Source of the DNA: Halomonas sp. CUBES01
Lineage (GTDB): Bacteria > Pseudomonadota > Gammaproteobacteria > Pseudomonadales > Halomonadaceae
Direction: 5' to 3'
Length of the DNA: 64,000 nucleotides
Assembly: GCF_020991005.1 (NCBI RefSeq)
Contig: NZ_JAJLLW010000001.1
Location: forward strand, 186,001 to 250,000
Of the stretch, positions 41,039 through 50,762 are shown in pieces. The notes beneath the pieces were generated by a model. The model had not been told where the DNA came from. It saw only the letters and a program-made list of their open reading frames with translations, and searched no databases. Position 1 is the stretch's first letter. Every line of letters begins with the position of its first letter. The translations under genes were made by a program, and so were the position numbers.

Positions 41039-42148
41039 TCAGGCAGTAGAGGCGTGCACGATGGGCTTGATGACCCGGCCATGCTCGGCATCGTCGATTG
41101 CCTGGTTGATCTGATCGAACTCGTAAAAGGTCACCAGCCGGTCAAAGGGGAAGCGGCCCTGCTCATACAGCCGAATCAGCGCCGGTATAAAGACATCGGG
41201 CAGCGAGTCGCCTTCCACAATGCCCCGCAGGCTACGCCCCGCTGACATCATATGGGTCAGGTTCAGCTCCACCGTGGTCGTGGGGTCGGAAGCGCCGACA
41301 ATCCCGCAGGTGCCGCGCGGCGCCAGCGCATCCACTGCTTGTTGAATGACGGCGGGCAGGCCCGTGGTATCGAGCGCATGATCAACGCCGATGCCGCCCG
41401 TGGCGTCGAAGATCTGCGCCATCAGGTCGTCTGCGTTGGCGGAGATGGCATGGCTGGCGCCAAGCTCGCGTGCCAGTGCCAGCCGCTGCTCGTGGAGGTC
41501 GACCGCAATGATGGTGGTCGCACCGGCGACCAACCCCGCCATGATCGCGGAAAGCCCTACGGAGCCGGTACCCAACACGAGCAGCGATTCGCCCGGCGCC
41601 ACGGCAAGCGAGTTCAGCACCGCACCGGCACCGGTTTGCACGCCGCAGGCCAGCGGGCCGAGCAGGTCCAGCGGTGCTGAAGGGGGCACCTTGACGATAT
41701 TGCGCTCATGGCAGAGGGCGTGGCTGGCGAAGGAAGACTGGCCGAAGATATTGGCGTGAACGGGCTCGGCGTCTTTTGATAGGCCGCTGGAGCCATCGGC
41801 TCGGGTGCCAAAAAAATTGCGTGGAAAAAAATCATGACAGTAGCTGGCCTGGCCACCCGAGCAACTGGGGCAGTGCCCGCAGGAGTTGAAGGTCATGACC
41901 ACAGGGTCACCGACGTCCACTTTGGTCACGCCGGCCCCGACCGATTCAACGATACCGGCGCCTTCATGGCCGAGCACCACGGGCTGGGGCGTAGGTAGCT
42001 GCTGGTCGCGCATGGCGATATCGGTGTGGCAAATGCCGGTGGCGACCACACGCACCAGGATTTCGCCCGCACGGGGCGCCTCAAGCTGTAGCGTTTCGAT
42101 AGCAAACGGTGCCTGAGGCGAGCGGGCAACGGCGGCGATGATATTCAT
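41039..42148 (-). CDS. Zinc-dependent alcohol dehydrogenase, aryl-alcohol (XylB-like) type
   Basis: The 369-residue medium-chain dehydrogenase has the catalytic zinc motif GICHTDIAMRDQ and GHEGAGIVE, the structural zinc cysteines in FNSCGHCPSCSGGQASYC, and the NAD loop LGTGSVGLSAIMAG followed by AVD. GPLACGVQTGAGAVLNSL and FFGT are close to benzyl-alcohol dehydrogenase XylB. It lies 27 bp downstream of an aldehyde dehydrogenase on the same strand. The pair would turn an aryl alcohol into an acid, for example vanillyl, 4-hydroxybenzyl or coniferyl alcohol; the true substrate is unknown. Confidence 0.87.
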   Translation of the reverse strand: MNIIAAVARSPQAPFAIETLQLEAPRAGEILVRVVATGICHTDIAMRDQQLPTPQPVVLGHEGAGIVESVGAGVTKVDVGDPVVMTFNSCGHCPSCSGGQASYCHDFFPRNFFGTRADGSSGLSKDAEPVHANIFGQSSFASHALCHERNIVKVPPSAPLDLLGPLACGVQTGAGAVLNSLAVAPGESLLVLGTGSVGLSAIMAGLVAGATTIIAVDLHEQRLALARELGASHAISANADDLMAQIFDATGGIGVDHALDTTGLPAVIQQAVDALAPRGTCGIVGASDPTTTVELNLTHMMSAGRSLRGIVEGDSLPDVFIPALIRLYEQGRFPFDRLVTFYEFDQINQAIDDAEHGRVIKPIVHASTA

Positions 42149-42175
42149 GGCATGCTCCGGTTAAGTTCAAGTGAG

Positions 42176-43585
42176 TTACTTGGCGACCACCACCGACTGA
42201 ATCGCGGTGTATTCGTGGAGTCCTGCCTCGGCGAACTCCACCCCAATGCCGGACTGCTTATGGCCGCCGAAGGGAATGTGCGGCGCCATGGCGAAGTGCT
42301 GGTTGACCCAGGCGCTGCCTGATTCCAGTCGGCAGGCGATCTGCTTGCCCAGCGTGAGGTCTTGCGTCCATACCGAACCACCCAGGCCATAAGATGAGTT
42401 GTTGGCCCGCGCTATGGCCTCATCGACGTCATCAAAGCGCAGCAGTGAGCGCACCGGGCCAAAAATCTCTTCATCCACCAGCGGGTTGCCTTCCTCGATA
42501 TCGCGAATCAGGGTGGGTTCGACGAAGTAGCCTGGGCCGTAGGTATGGCCACCGGCAATGATGCGGCCGTGCTGGGGGGCCTGCTCCAGCAGCGTTTGTA
42601 CTGTCTCGAACTGCTGACGGTTCTGCACGGGGCCATACTCAGTCTCTGGGTCTAACCCATCGCCTAGCTTGGCGGCGCGGGCCAGCTCGGCGAGGGCGTC
42701 GCACATGCGGTCGTAGATGCCGGACTGGATATACAGGCGCTTGATCGACATGCACACCTGGCCGGAGTTGACGAAGGCCAGCGCGAATAGCTGTGGTGCC
42801 ACGGCGTCGACGTCCACATCGTCCAGCACGATGGCGGCGTCGTTGCCACCCAGCTCCAGGGTAAGGCGCTGCAGGCTATCGGCTGCAGAGCGCATCACTG
42901 CCCGGCCGGTGGTCGTGGAACCCGTGAAGGACACCTTATTGATGCCGGTATGACCGGTGAGCAAGGGGCCAACATCACCACCGTCCGGGAGTATGTTGAC
43001 CACGCCTGGCGGTATCAGATCGGCAATCAGTTCGCCCAGGCGCAGGGTCGCCAGCGGCGTGGTGGGGCTTGGCTTGATCAGGCAGGTGTTGCCCGCAATC
43101 AGCGCTGGCCCCAGTTTGTAGCAGGCCATCACCAGCGGAAAATTCCAGGGCACGATAGCGGCCACAACGCCCAGGGGGCGGCGGTGGAGTTCAGCGCGCT
43201 GGTGCTCGTCGTCTTGCAGCGTGCGGGGTGAAAGATCCAACTCAGCGAAGTAGCGCAAGATGGCCGGGGCCTGGCTGGTTTCGACCGCGGCGCCTGCCAG
43301 CGGCTTGCCCTGTTCCAGGGTGATCCACCGCTGCAGCTCCTCGGCATTGTCCTCAATGCTGTCGGCGATGGCGTGCAACGTCTGGCGGCGTTGCGCCATG
43401 GGTGCGTCCCGCCAGGCGGGCCACGCCGCTCTTGCCGCGCCAATGGCCCGCTCGACGTCTGCAGGCGTGGCCTGGGGGCAGTAGGTCAGAACCTCTTCAT
43501 TACTGGGGTTGATGACGGGCATCTGCTGAGTGCCAGTGATCAGCTCTCCATTAATGAGGGCGTGAAATGTAGGGTGATGTGTCAT
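42176..43585 (-). CDS. NAD(P)-dependent aldehyde dehydrogenase
   Basis: The protein has 469 residues from ATG 43585 (AGGGTAGG upstream); an in-frame ATG at 43603 is less likely. It has VPWNFPLVMACYKLGPAL, SFTGSTTTGRAVM, the general-base Glu in TLELGGNDAAIV, the nucleophilic Cys in FVNSGQVCMSIKR and EEIFGPVRSLLRFD. It is a second ALDH beside Vdh, only moderately alike. Together with the alcohol dehydrogenase downstream it forms a two-gene unit oxidising an aryl alcohol via the aldehyde to an acid. The 266-bp spacer from 43586 to the AraC gene holds nothing else I recognise. Confidence 0.88.
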   Translation of the reverse strand: MTHHPTFHALINGELITGTQQMPVINPSNEEVLTYCPQATPADVERAIGAARAAWPAWRDAPMAQRRQTLHAIADSIEDNAEELQRWITLEQGKPLAGAAVETSQAPAILRYFAELDLSPRTLQDDEHQRAELHRRPLGVVAAIVPWNFPLVMACYKLGPALIAGNTCLIKPSPTTPLATLRLGELIADLIPPGVVNILPDGGDVGPLLTGHTGINKVSFTGSTTTGRAVMRSAADSLQRLTLELGGNDAAIVLDDVDVDAVAPQLFALAFVNSGQVCMSIKRLYIQSGIYDRMCDALAELARAAKLGDGLDPETEYGPVQNRQQFETVQTLLEQAPQHGRIIAGGHTYGPGYFVEPTLIRDIEEGNPLVDEEIFGPVRSLLRFDDVDEAIARANNSSYGLGGSVWTQDLTLGKQIACRLESGSAWVNQHFAMAPHIPFGGHKQSGIGVEFAEAGLHEYTAIQSVVVAK

Positions 43586-43851
43586 TGCGCCTACCCTGTT
43601 CATTAGTGTTCGCTTGTAGCAGGTTCACGGACAACAGTGACCTTTGTCTGGATACGGGGTCTTGTGCTTCTTTGCAGATAATTTGTCGATCCTTGCCAGA
43701 ATGGCCAGTCAATGCATGCCTTTTTCAGACAGGCTTGCCCCTCCTATTATCATTAACCATGTTGATGACGCTTCAGAACCATCCATCTGGAGACGGCCTT
43801 TCCTGCCCAAGGAAGCGACACGTCAGCCTCCATGCAGGACAGGTGGGAGAC

Positions 43852-44757
43852 TCAGGATGGCACTTGCTGGCGCCGACGGAAATCCCGCGGTGAAAGCGTG
43901 GTATTGCGTTTGAAAAAGCGTGTGAAGTAAGCCGGTTCAGTAAAGCCTAAACTGTCAGAGACCTGGCCAATGGTCATATTGGTGTAGGTGAGCTGTCGCT
44001 TGGCCTCCAGCAGCAGACGCTCATGCAGCAACTGCAGGGCGCTGCGTCCGGCGAGCTGGCGGCAGAGCAGGTTCAGGTGCGCACTACTCACCCCGATCTG
44101 CTCGGCTAACTGCTCAATGCTAGGCTGCTCGCGATAGTGCGCTTCGATCAGTGCCTGATACTGTTCCAGATGCTGCCGCCCTTTGTCACGCGGGCGGGGG
44201 CCATAGCGTTTTGTCGTGCTGCCGGTATACGCCCCAAGGCGCGATAGCTCGACCACCAAGGCTTGAATAAGTGCCTCGAGCAGGCTGTGCCGTCCGGGGG
44301 CCGGTTGGCGGTACTCTTGGTCGATCTGAGCGACCAGGGTGGCAATTCGCTCAGCCCGGTTGGCCTGTAGCAGTGGGTAAAAGTCGGCTTTTTTTAGCGC
44401 ACTGCTCTCACCCATGAGTCCATGTAAGTGGTCGGCCAGCGGCTTGGCCAGGGTGATAATGTGTCCTTCCACATCCGGTGAAAAGATAAAGCCGTGAATA
44501 GCCATGGCGGGAACAACGATAGCGCTGGCGCTCTGCAGCTGGTGGTTCGTTCCCTCCAGCGCTAACTCAACACTCCCTTGAGCAATAAACAGAATATGCA
44601 CGAGATCGGCATGTCGATGCGGGCGGATATGCCAGTCATGGAGCTGGCTGCGTTCGGCGATGGATTCGCAGTGGAGCAAGTCGGGCGTGGGCCAATGCTG
44701 TGTCTCGCCATAGAGCTTGAATACCGGCACGGACGTTGCCGACGAGGCAGGCATCAT
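43852..44757 (-). CDS. AraC-family regulator of 4-hydroxybenzoate catabolism (PobC/PobR-like)
   Basis: The 301-residue protein has an N-terminal cupin-like sensor (HIRPHRHADLVHILFIAQGSVELALEG) and a C-terminal AraC domain with two helix-turn-helix units (SIEQLAEQIGVSSAHLNLLCRQLAG and MTIGQVSDSLGFTEPAYFTRFFKRNTTLSPRDFRR). ATG 44757 follows AGGAGGTACAG; another ATG follows at once. It is divergent from pobA with 142 bp between, the layout of the AraC-type activator of pobA in Pseudomonas. It probably activates pobA when 4-hydroxybenzoate is present. Confidence 0.85.
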   Translation of the reverse strand: MMPASSATSVPVFKLYGETQHWPTPDLLHCESIAERSQLHDWHIRPHRHADLVHILFIAQGSVELALEGTNHQLQSASAIVVPAMAIHGFIFSPDVEGHIITLAKPLADHLHGLMGESSALKKADFYPLLQANRAERIATLVAQIDQEYRQPAPGRHSLLEALIQALVVELSRLGAYTGSTTKRYGPRPRDKGRQHLEQYQALIEAHYREQPSIEQLAEQIGVSSAHLNLLCRQLAGRSALQLLHERLLLEAKRQLTYTNMTIGQVSDSLGFTEPAYFTRFFKRNTTLSPRDFRRRQQVPS

Positions 44758-44851
44758 CTGTACCTCCTGTACGACCAAGGTTGAGTAACAAGGCGCAAAA
44801 TGTCCAATAATTGACCTCGATCATGCCTTATTATGCGACGTGTTTCATTGA

Positions 44852-46084
<1,233 letters not shown>

Positions 46085-46126
46085 TCCTGGTCGCCTGGCG
46101 CTGTAATGGCTTTTTATTAACCGCAT

Positions 46127-46154
46127 AAAAAAAGGTGCCCGCAGGCACCTTTTT
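46127..46154. terminator. Bidirectional terminator between pobA and hemY
   Basis: A run of A, then GGTGCC-CGCA-GGCACC, then TTTTT. The stem has T-runs on both strands, so it can end pobA from the left and hemY from the right. Confidence 0.88.
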
Positions 46155-46173
46155 CAGTGGCAGCCGTGCGACG

Positions 46174-47433
46174 CTAGGCGCGCTTGGCGGCTTTCTTGCT
46201 GCCCGGTTGGCTATCGCTGGCATCGCTTGGCTGGGGCAGCGAAGGCAGCGATTTGGCCAGCATTTCCACGCTGTGGCGGTAGTACAGCTGGCTTTTGTTG
46301 TGCTCGCCAAGGCTTGCGTAAAGCCGGGCAAGCTCGGCGCAGACCACGCCGCTGGGGCGTTGACGCTGGCTGGCTTCAAAGTATTCCTGAGCCTTGGTCC
46401 ACTTGCCGGTGCGCAGCGACAGCCGCCCGCAGGCCAGCAACAGCTCGGGGTCGTTGGGCCGCTCCTGCAGCCACTTCTCGGCCTTGGCAAGCTGGCGCGC
46501 CGGATCCACGTTAAGCAGTCCGTAACGCTTGACGAGGCGAGCGTCCCAGTGGTGGTCGAGAGAGTGGTTCAGCAACCGCTCGGCAATGGTATCTTCGTTG
46601 GCCTGCAGCAGCGCTTCGGTGTAAAGCACGATGAGCTCGGTCTTGCCGCGCAGGTAGTCGGGCATGTCGGCCCAGAGGCTGCGCACGCGTTCGATATCGC
46701 TGGGGTTCTGGGCTTCGAAGATGATCAACTCGCGATACGCCTTGAACTCGAGCTCTTCGCGCTCCTGCTGAGAGATCAGCTGCTGCGCCGCCAGTCGCGG
46801 AATCAGCCGGCGTAGTCCTTCCCAGTCGTTGACGCTCAGGAACACCTGCTTGAGCAGCTTGAGTACCTGCGGATGGTTCGACAGCTGCTTGTCCAGGCGG
46901 TTGAGAATCGCCAGGGCTTCTTCGGGCTGCTGGCGGTCGATCAGCAATTGCGCCTGCATCAGGCCAATCGCGGTATCGGCGCCTTCGGTCGTCAACTGGG
47001 CCTGGTTGATATGTTCCTGAGACTGGGTGTAGTGGCCCTGATAGTGCGCCGCCAGGGCGGCCGACAGGTAGTTGACCAGCGGCGTGCTGGAGTCGTCGGC
47101 GGCTTTCACCAGGGTTTTTTCGGCGCGCTTCCAGCGCCCTTCGGTCATCGCCACCAGGCCGCGTACGGTACGCTTCATGGCACGGCGGTTGCGGGCGCGG
47201 CTGTTCCAGGTGCGAAAGCGTCCCACCGGGCGAATCATGCCGCTGAGCAGACGCAACGCAAAATGCACCACCAGGAAAGCCGCCAGTAGCAGCACCAGAC
47301 CGAACCAGAAGGAGGTTTGAACCGAGGTATCACCGACGCGGATCAGCCAGTAGCCGGGCACCGACATCATCAGATGGCCAAACAGTGCTCCGACGGCGAG
47401 CCCGGCAACAATCAGCAGGATGAGCTTTCTCAT
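46174..47433 (-). CDS. hemY: HemY-type inner-membrane TPR protein
   Basis: The 419-residue protein starts with two membrane helices (LILLIVAGLAVGALFGHLMM and FWFGLVLLLAAFLVVHFALRLL) followed by a HemY_N segment (RNRRAMKRTVRGLVAMTEGRWKRAEK) and TPR-like helices. It is the proteobacterial HemY of the hemCDXY cluster, not protoporphyrinogen oxidase. Its function is not settled; a role in the late heme pathway or in organising the enzymes has been proposed. It overlaps hemX by four bases. An alanine/lysine-rich C-terminal tail ends SKKAAKRA. Confidence 0.93.
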   Translation of the reverse strand: MRKLILLIVAGLAVGALFGHLMMSVPGYWLIRVGDTSVQTSFWFGLVLLLAAFLVVHFALRLLSGMIRPVGRFRTWNSRARNRRAMKRTVRGLVAMTEGRWKRAEKTLVKAADDSSTPLVNYLSAALAAHYQGHYTQSQEHINQAQLTTEGADTAIGLMQAQLLIDRQQPEEALAILNRLDKQLSNHPQVLKLLKQVFLSVNDWEGLRRLIPRLAAQQLISQQEREELEFKAYRELIIFEAQNPSDIERVRSLWADMPDYLRGKTELIVLYTEALLQANEDTIAERLLNHSLDHHWDARLVKRYGLLNVDPARQLAKAEKWLQERPNDPELLLACGRLSLRTGKWTKAQEYFEASQRQRPSGVVCAELARLYASLGEHNKSQLYYRHSVEMLAKSLPSLPQPSDASDSQPGSKKAAKRA

Positions 47434-48890
47434 GACTCACCTCCCTCTTGCTGGCGCGACGCGTGACGGTTGTCGATAAAGTCGGTCATGGCTTGCTGCG
47501 ACCCGCTGATATCGGGCAGCTCGGGCTCGACGGTCACCTGCTGGAGCTCTTCAAGACGCTCGATGACGCGCTGGGCTTCTTCACGTGAGGTGTCGTAGTA
47601 GCGGTCAAGCAGATCGAGCGCCTTGCCGAGGCTCGCTTCATAGAGTCCCTGTTCTTCCTTGAGCAAGGCTAACTGGGCCTGCTCGATGATCAGGCGCAGG
47701 CTTTGCCGCAGGTAGGATTCCTGCTCAGGCGTCACCAGCGCTTCAAGGGCTTCGTCGTGATGGCGAATCATCACCAGGTCTTTCAGCTCTTCGCCAAAGC
47801 GGGCCAGCTGGCGCTGGAAGGTGCCGGTGGGGGGCTGTTCAATGCTTGAGGTCACGGCGCGCTCTTCCACGTCCTGGGCAAGGCGTAGGCCGGCCACGCG
47901 CTCCTGCTGGGCATTGAGAGTCAGATAAACGCCGGTGCGGTCAAGGCGGGGCACCGAGTCCAGTGCCGCCAGTTCGCTGGCGATTTCGCGCCGAACCGGG
48001 GTCAGGGCTGGGTTGTCGGCATCCGCCAGGCGACGGTCGGCGGTGCGCAGCAGGGCGGCGGCGCCTTCAACGTCGCCTTCCAGTTGCAGACGCTGGTTGG
48101 CCAGGCGCAGCAGATAAGCGGCCTCAGCATGCAGCCAGTCGCGTTCGTCGGTTTCCTGTTCCTGGGACAGCTGATCCAGCACGTTGTCCAGGGTGTCGTC
48201 GACGTCGCTGCGATAGTCAGCAAACTCATTGCGCAGTTCGCTGACGGTGCTCTCAAGCTGCTCTTGGCGGGCTGCCTGGTTACTTTCAAGCTGAGCGGCA
48301 AGCTCGTCGACCGACTGCTGTGTGGCGCTGCCCTCGGCGCGGTCGCTGAGTTCAGTCAGCCGCTGCTGCTGGGCTTCCAGACGCAGCCAGCCCTGCCAGG
48401 CTAACACGCCCACGATGATCGCCAGTATCAGCACCAGCACGACGGCCATGCCGCCTTTTCCCTTGCCGCCGCCCCCGTTGTTTGGAGGAGGGGTAGACGG
48501 CGTGCCGGCCTTGTCGCCACCGGATGACGCGGTTGAAGACGTCGAGGCGGTGTGGGTGGTCGTCTCTTGGGCAGCAGCGGACGGCTTGGATGAGGTGTCC
48601 GACGATGACGTTGCCTTTGTTTCCCCACTGGAGGAGTGCTCGGCCGCCCCGCCTTGTGACGATGTGTCTTGCTTGGCGTTTTTCTGGCGCCGTCGCGAAC
48701 GCTGTCCGCTGGACGAGGAAGTAGACGGCTGCGACGACGAAGAGGTCGACGTATCGGAGGAGGAGGGGTCGTTGCCTCCGGAGGATCGGGTGCCGGTCGT
48801 CAAGGACGACGACGCGGTCGCCTTGTCCTCAGGCGAGGTATCCGCCGGATGCTTCTGGGTGTCGTCCTGATCGCTTGTTTGTTTGCTCAT
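47430..48890 (-). CDS. hemX: HemX-type protein with a long Ser/Thr-rich N-terminus
   Basis: The 486-residue protein has about 145 residues of low-complexity Ser, Thr, Gly and Asp sequence, one membrane helix (GMAVVLVLILAIIVGVLAWQG), then a coiled-coil region and a globular HemX domain (RDWLHAEAAYLLRLANQRLQLEGD, REIASELAALDSVPRLDRTGVYLTL). Gene order hemC-hemD-hemX-hemY supports the call. Historic claims of uroporphyrinogen methylase activity for this family are not supported by its sequence. The tail is longer than usual. A 51-bp spacer separates it from hemD. Confidence 0.92.
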   Translation of the reverse strand: MSKQTSDQDDTQKHPADTSPEDKATASSSLTTGTRSSGGNDPSSSDTSTSSSSQPSTSSSSGQRSRRRQKNAKQDTSSQGGAAEHSSSGETKATSSSDTSSKPSAAAQETTTHTASTSSTASSGGDKAGTPSTPPPNNGGGGKGKGGMAVVLVLILAIIVGVLAWQGWLRLEAQQQRLTELSDRAEGSATQQSVDELAAQLESNQAARQEQLESTVSELRNEFADYRSDVDDTLDNVLDQLSQEQETDERDWLHAEAAYLLRLANQRLQLEGDVEGAAALLRTADRRLADADNPALTPVRREIASELAALDSVPRLDRTGVYLTLNAQQERVAGLRLAQDVEERAVTSSIEQPPTGTFQRQLARFGEELKDLVMIRHHDEALEALVTPEQESYLRQSLRLIIEQAQLALLKEEQGLYEASLGKALDLLDRYYDTSREEAQRVIERLEELQQVTVEPELPDISGSQQAMTDFIDNRHASRQQEGGES

Positions 48891-48941
48891 CTGTCGCTAG
48901 CCCTTATTAAGTTCCTTGATCGACATCGGCACCCGCTGGGT

Positions 48942-49685
48942 CTAGGCCCGAGCCAACGCGGCGATTAACGCCGGTGGTGTGGCTCCTGACGCCACGATGG
49001 GGCTACGAAACCCCAGTCTTTCAGCCAGTGTAGCCAAACGGTGGCTGGAAACGATTAGCGGTTGGTTCAACGCTGCCGGTTGGCACCATTTTGCCAGATG
49101 TTCTAACAGTTCGCCGCTGGTAACGACCAACGCCCGATAATCACCCGTGGCGAGATGTGCCTGCATGGTGTTTGGCGGCGTCAGCAGGCAGCGCCGGTAC
49201 ACGGCCAGGCGAGTCACCTGGGCGCCGCGGGCGGCCAGGGTATCCGCCAGCAGCGCGCGCCCGCCTTCTCCCGCCACGATCAATACGCGCTGGTGGGCCA
49301 ACGTCTGCAGCGACGCCAATCGCAATAGCGCTTCGCTGGTGTCCTCGCCGGCCGTTGCCGGCGGCAGATGCACGCGCACGCCGAGCCGGTCGTGAAGGGC
49401 GGCGGCGGTGGCTTGCCCCACGCAGTAATAATCGATGCCCACCGGCAGCTGCGGCCAGTAGCGATCCAGCGCCTCGCTCAGGCAGCCGGCGGCAAAGGGA
49501 CTGACGACCACTATCTTATGGTAGTGGTCGATGTCCAGCCAGGCCTGGCGCATGGCGGCGTCTTCAGGCAGCGCCTGCAGCTGCATGACGTCCAGGGTAT
49601 CGACCGGGTACCCCGCCTGGCGTAGCGCCTCGGCGAGAACGCGGCCGCGATCTCCTGGCCGAGTGATGAGTACCGGCAGCGTCAT
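48942..49685 (-). CDS. hemD: Uroporphyrinogen-III synthase
   Basis: The 247-residue protein closes and inverts ring D of hydroxymethylbilane. The family is poorly conserved, but [25 protein letters not shown] at the start, [52 protein letters not shown] and the C-terminal segment [10 protein letters not shown] follow the usual two-domain pattern. It overlaps hemC by four bases in hemC-hemD-hemX-hemY. Confidence 0.92.
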   Translation of the reverse strand: MTLPVLITRPGDRGRVLAEALRQAGYPVDTLDVMQLQALPEDAAMRQAWLDIDHYHKIVVVSPFAAGCLSEALDRYWPQLPVGIDYYCVGQATAAALHDRLGVRVHLPPATAGEDTSEALLRLASLQTLAHQRVLIVAGEGGRALLADTLAARGAQVTRLAVYRRCLLTPPNTMQAHLATGDYRALVVTSGELLEHLAKWCQPAALNQPLIVSSHRLATLAERLGFRSPIVASGATPPALIAALARA

Positions 49686-50626
49686 ATCTCGTTGCCGTAT
49701 ACCTCGGCGAGAATCTTGCCCGCTCCCTGGTCCAGCAGGTCTTCGGCGATGCGAATGCCCAGCGCCTCGGGCTCGTGCATGGAGCCGTGGCCTTCAGCAC
49801 GGAGCACCTCGGTGCCCTCCGGGTTGCCCACCAGCCCACGTAGCCACAGGGTCTCGTTGTCGAGGTCAAGCACCGCGTGGCCGGCAATGGGCACCTGGCA
49901 ACCGCCTTCCAGTCGGGTATTCAACGCCCGCTCCGCACGCACACGCGTTGCCGTATCAGCATCGTCCAATGGCGCGAGAAGTGCAATCAATTCAGGATCA
50001 TGAAGGCGACACTCGATGCCCAGGGCGCCCTGGCCGCAGGCCGGCAGGCAGATTTCGGGGGGCATCGCCTGGGTGATGCGGTCATCCAGGCCGAGGCGTC
50101 TGAGGCCCGACGTGGCGAGGATGATGGCATCGAATTCGCCGTCATCCAGCTTGCCCAGGCGGGTCTGGACGTTGCCGCGCAGGTTCAGGATGCTCAGGTC
50201 AGGCCGTGCCTCGCGCATTTGCAGGCCGCGACGCAGGCTGGCGGTGCCGATGCGCGCACCTTCGGGCAGCTCGTCAAGGCTACGGTAATGGTTCGAGACA
50301 AACGCATCGGTGGGGTCGGCGCCTTCCAGGATCACCGACAGCCCCAGGCCTTCGGGAAAATGCATGGGCACGTCTTTCATGGAATGCACCGCGATATCGG
50401 CGCGGCCATCCAGCATGGCGTCTTCCAGCTCCTTGACAAATAATCCCTTGCCGCCAATTTTGGAAAGCGGGGTATCGGTGATCTTGTCGCCCTTGGTCGA
50501 GAGTGGCACAAGTTCAACCTCAAGCTCGCTGTGCACCGCCATCAGACGGTCGCGAACATACTCCGCTTGCCACATCGCCAGTTGGCTTTTCCGCGTGGCG
50601 ATGCGTAGTTTGGTGATAGATGCCAC
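49682..50626 (-). CDS. hemC: Hydroxymethylbilane synthase (porphobilinogen deaminase)
   Basis: The 314-residue enzyme polymerises four porphobilinogens. It starts at GTG 50626 after AAAGGAGCATAAC. Motifs are [76 protein letters not shown] and the dipyrromethane cysteine in [17 protein letters not shown]. It is the first gene of the heme cluster and divergent from the LOV-GGDEF-EAL gene with 136 bp between. Confidence 0.95.
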   Translation of the reverse strand: MASITKLRIATRKSQLAMWQAEYVRDRLMAVHSELEVELVPLSTKGDKITDTPLSKIGGKGLFVKELEDAMLDGRADIAVHSMKDVPMHFPEGLGLSVILEGADPTDAFVSNHYRSLDELPEGARIGTASLRRGLQMREARPDLSILNLRGNVQTRLGKLDDGEFDAIILATSGLRRLGLDDRITQAMPPEICLPACGQGALGIECRLHDPELIALLAPLDDADTATRVRAERALNTRLEGGCQVPIAGHAVLDLDNETLWLRGLVGNPEGTEVLRAEGHGSMHEPEALGIRIAEDLLDQGAGKILAEVYGNEI

Positions 50627-50762
50627 GTTATGCTCCTTTTGCCGCTGACACGGCCCTTTGAATTATGATAAGTCTCATCATAAAGCACCCGGCTACCCAG
50701 TAAAAACAACCGATGCCGCAAGCGGCCCGAATGCAAACCATGCTGCTTAACCAGGATACCCT

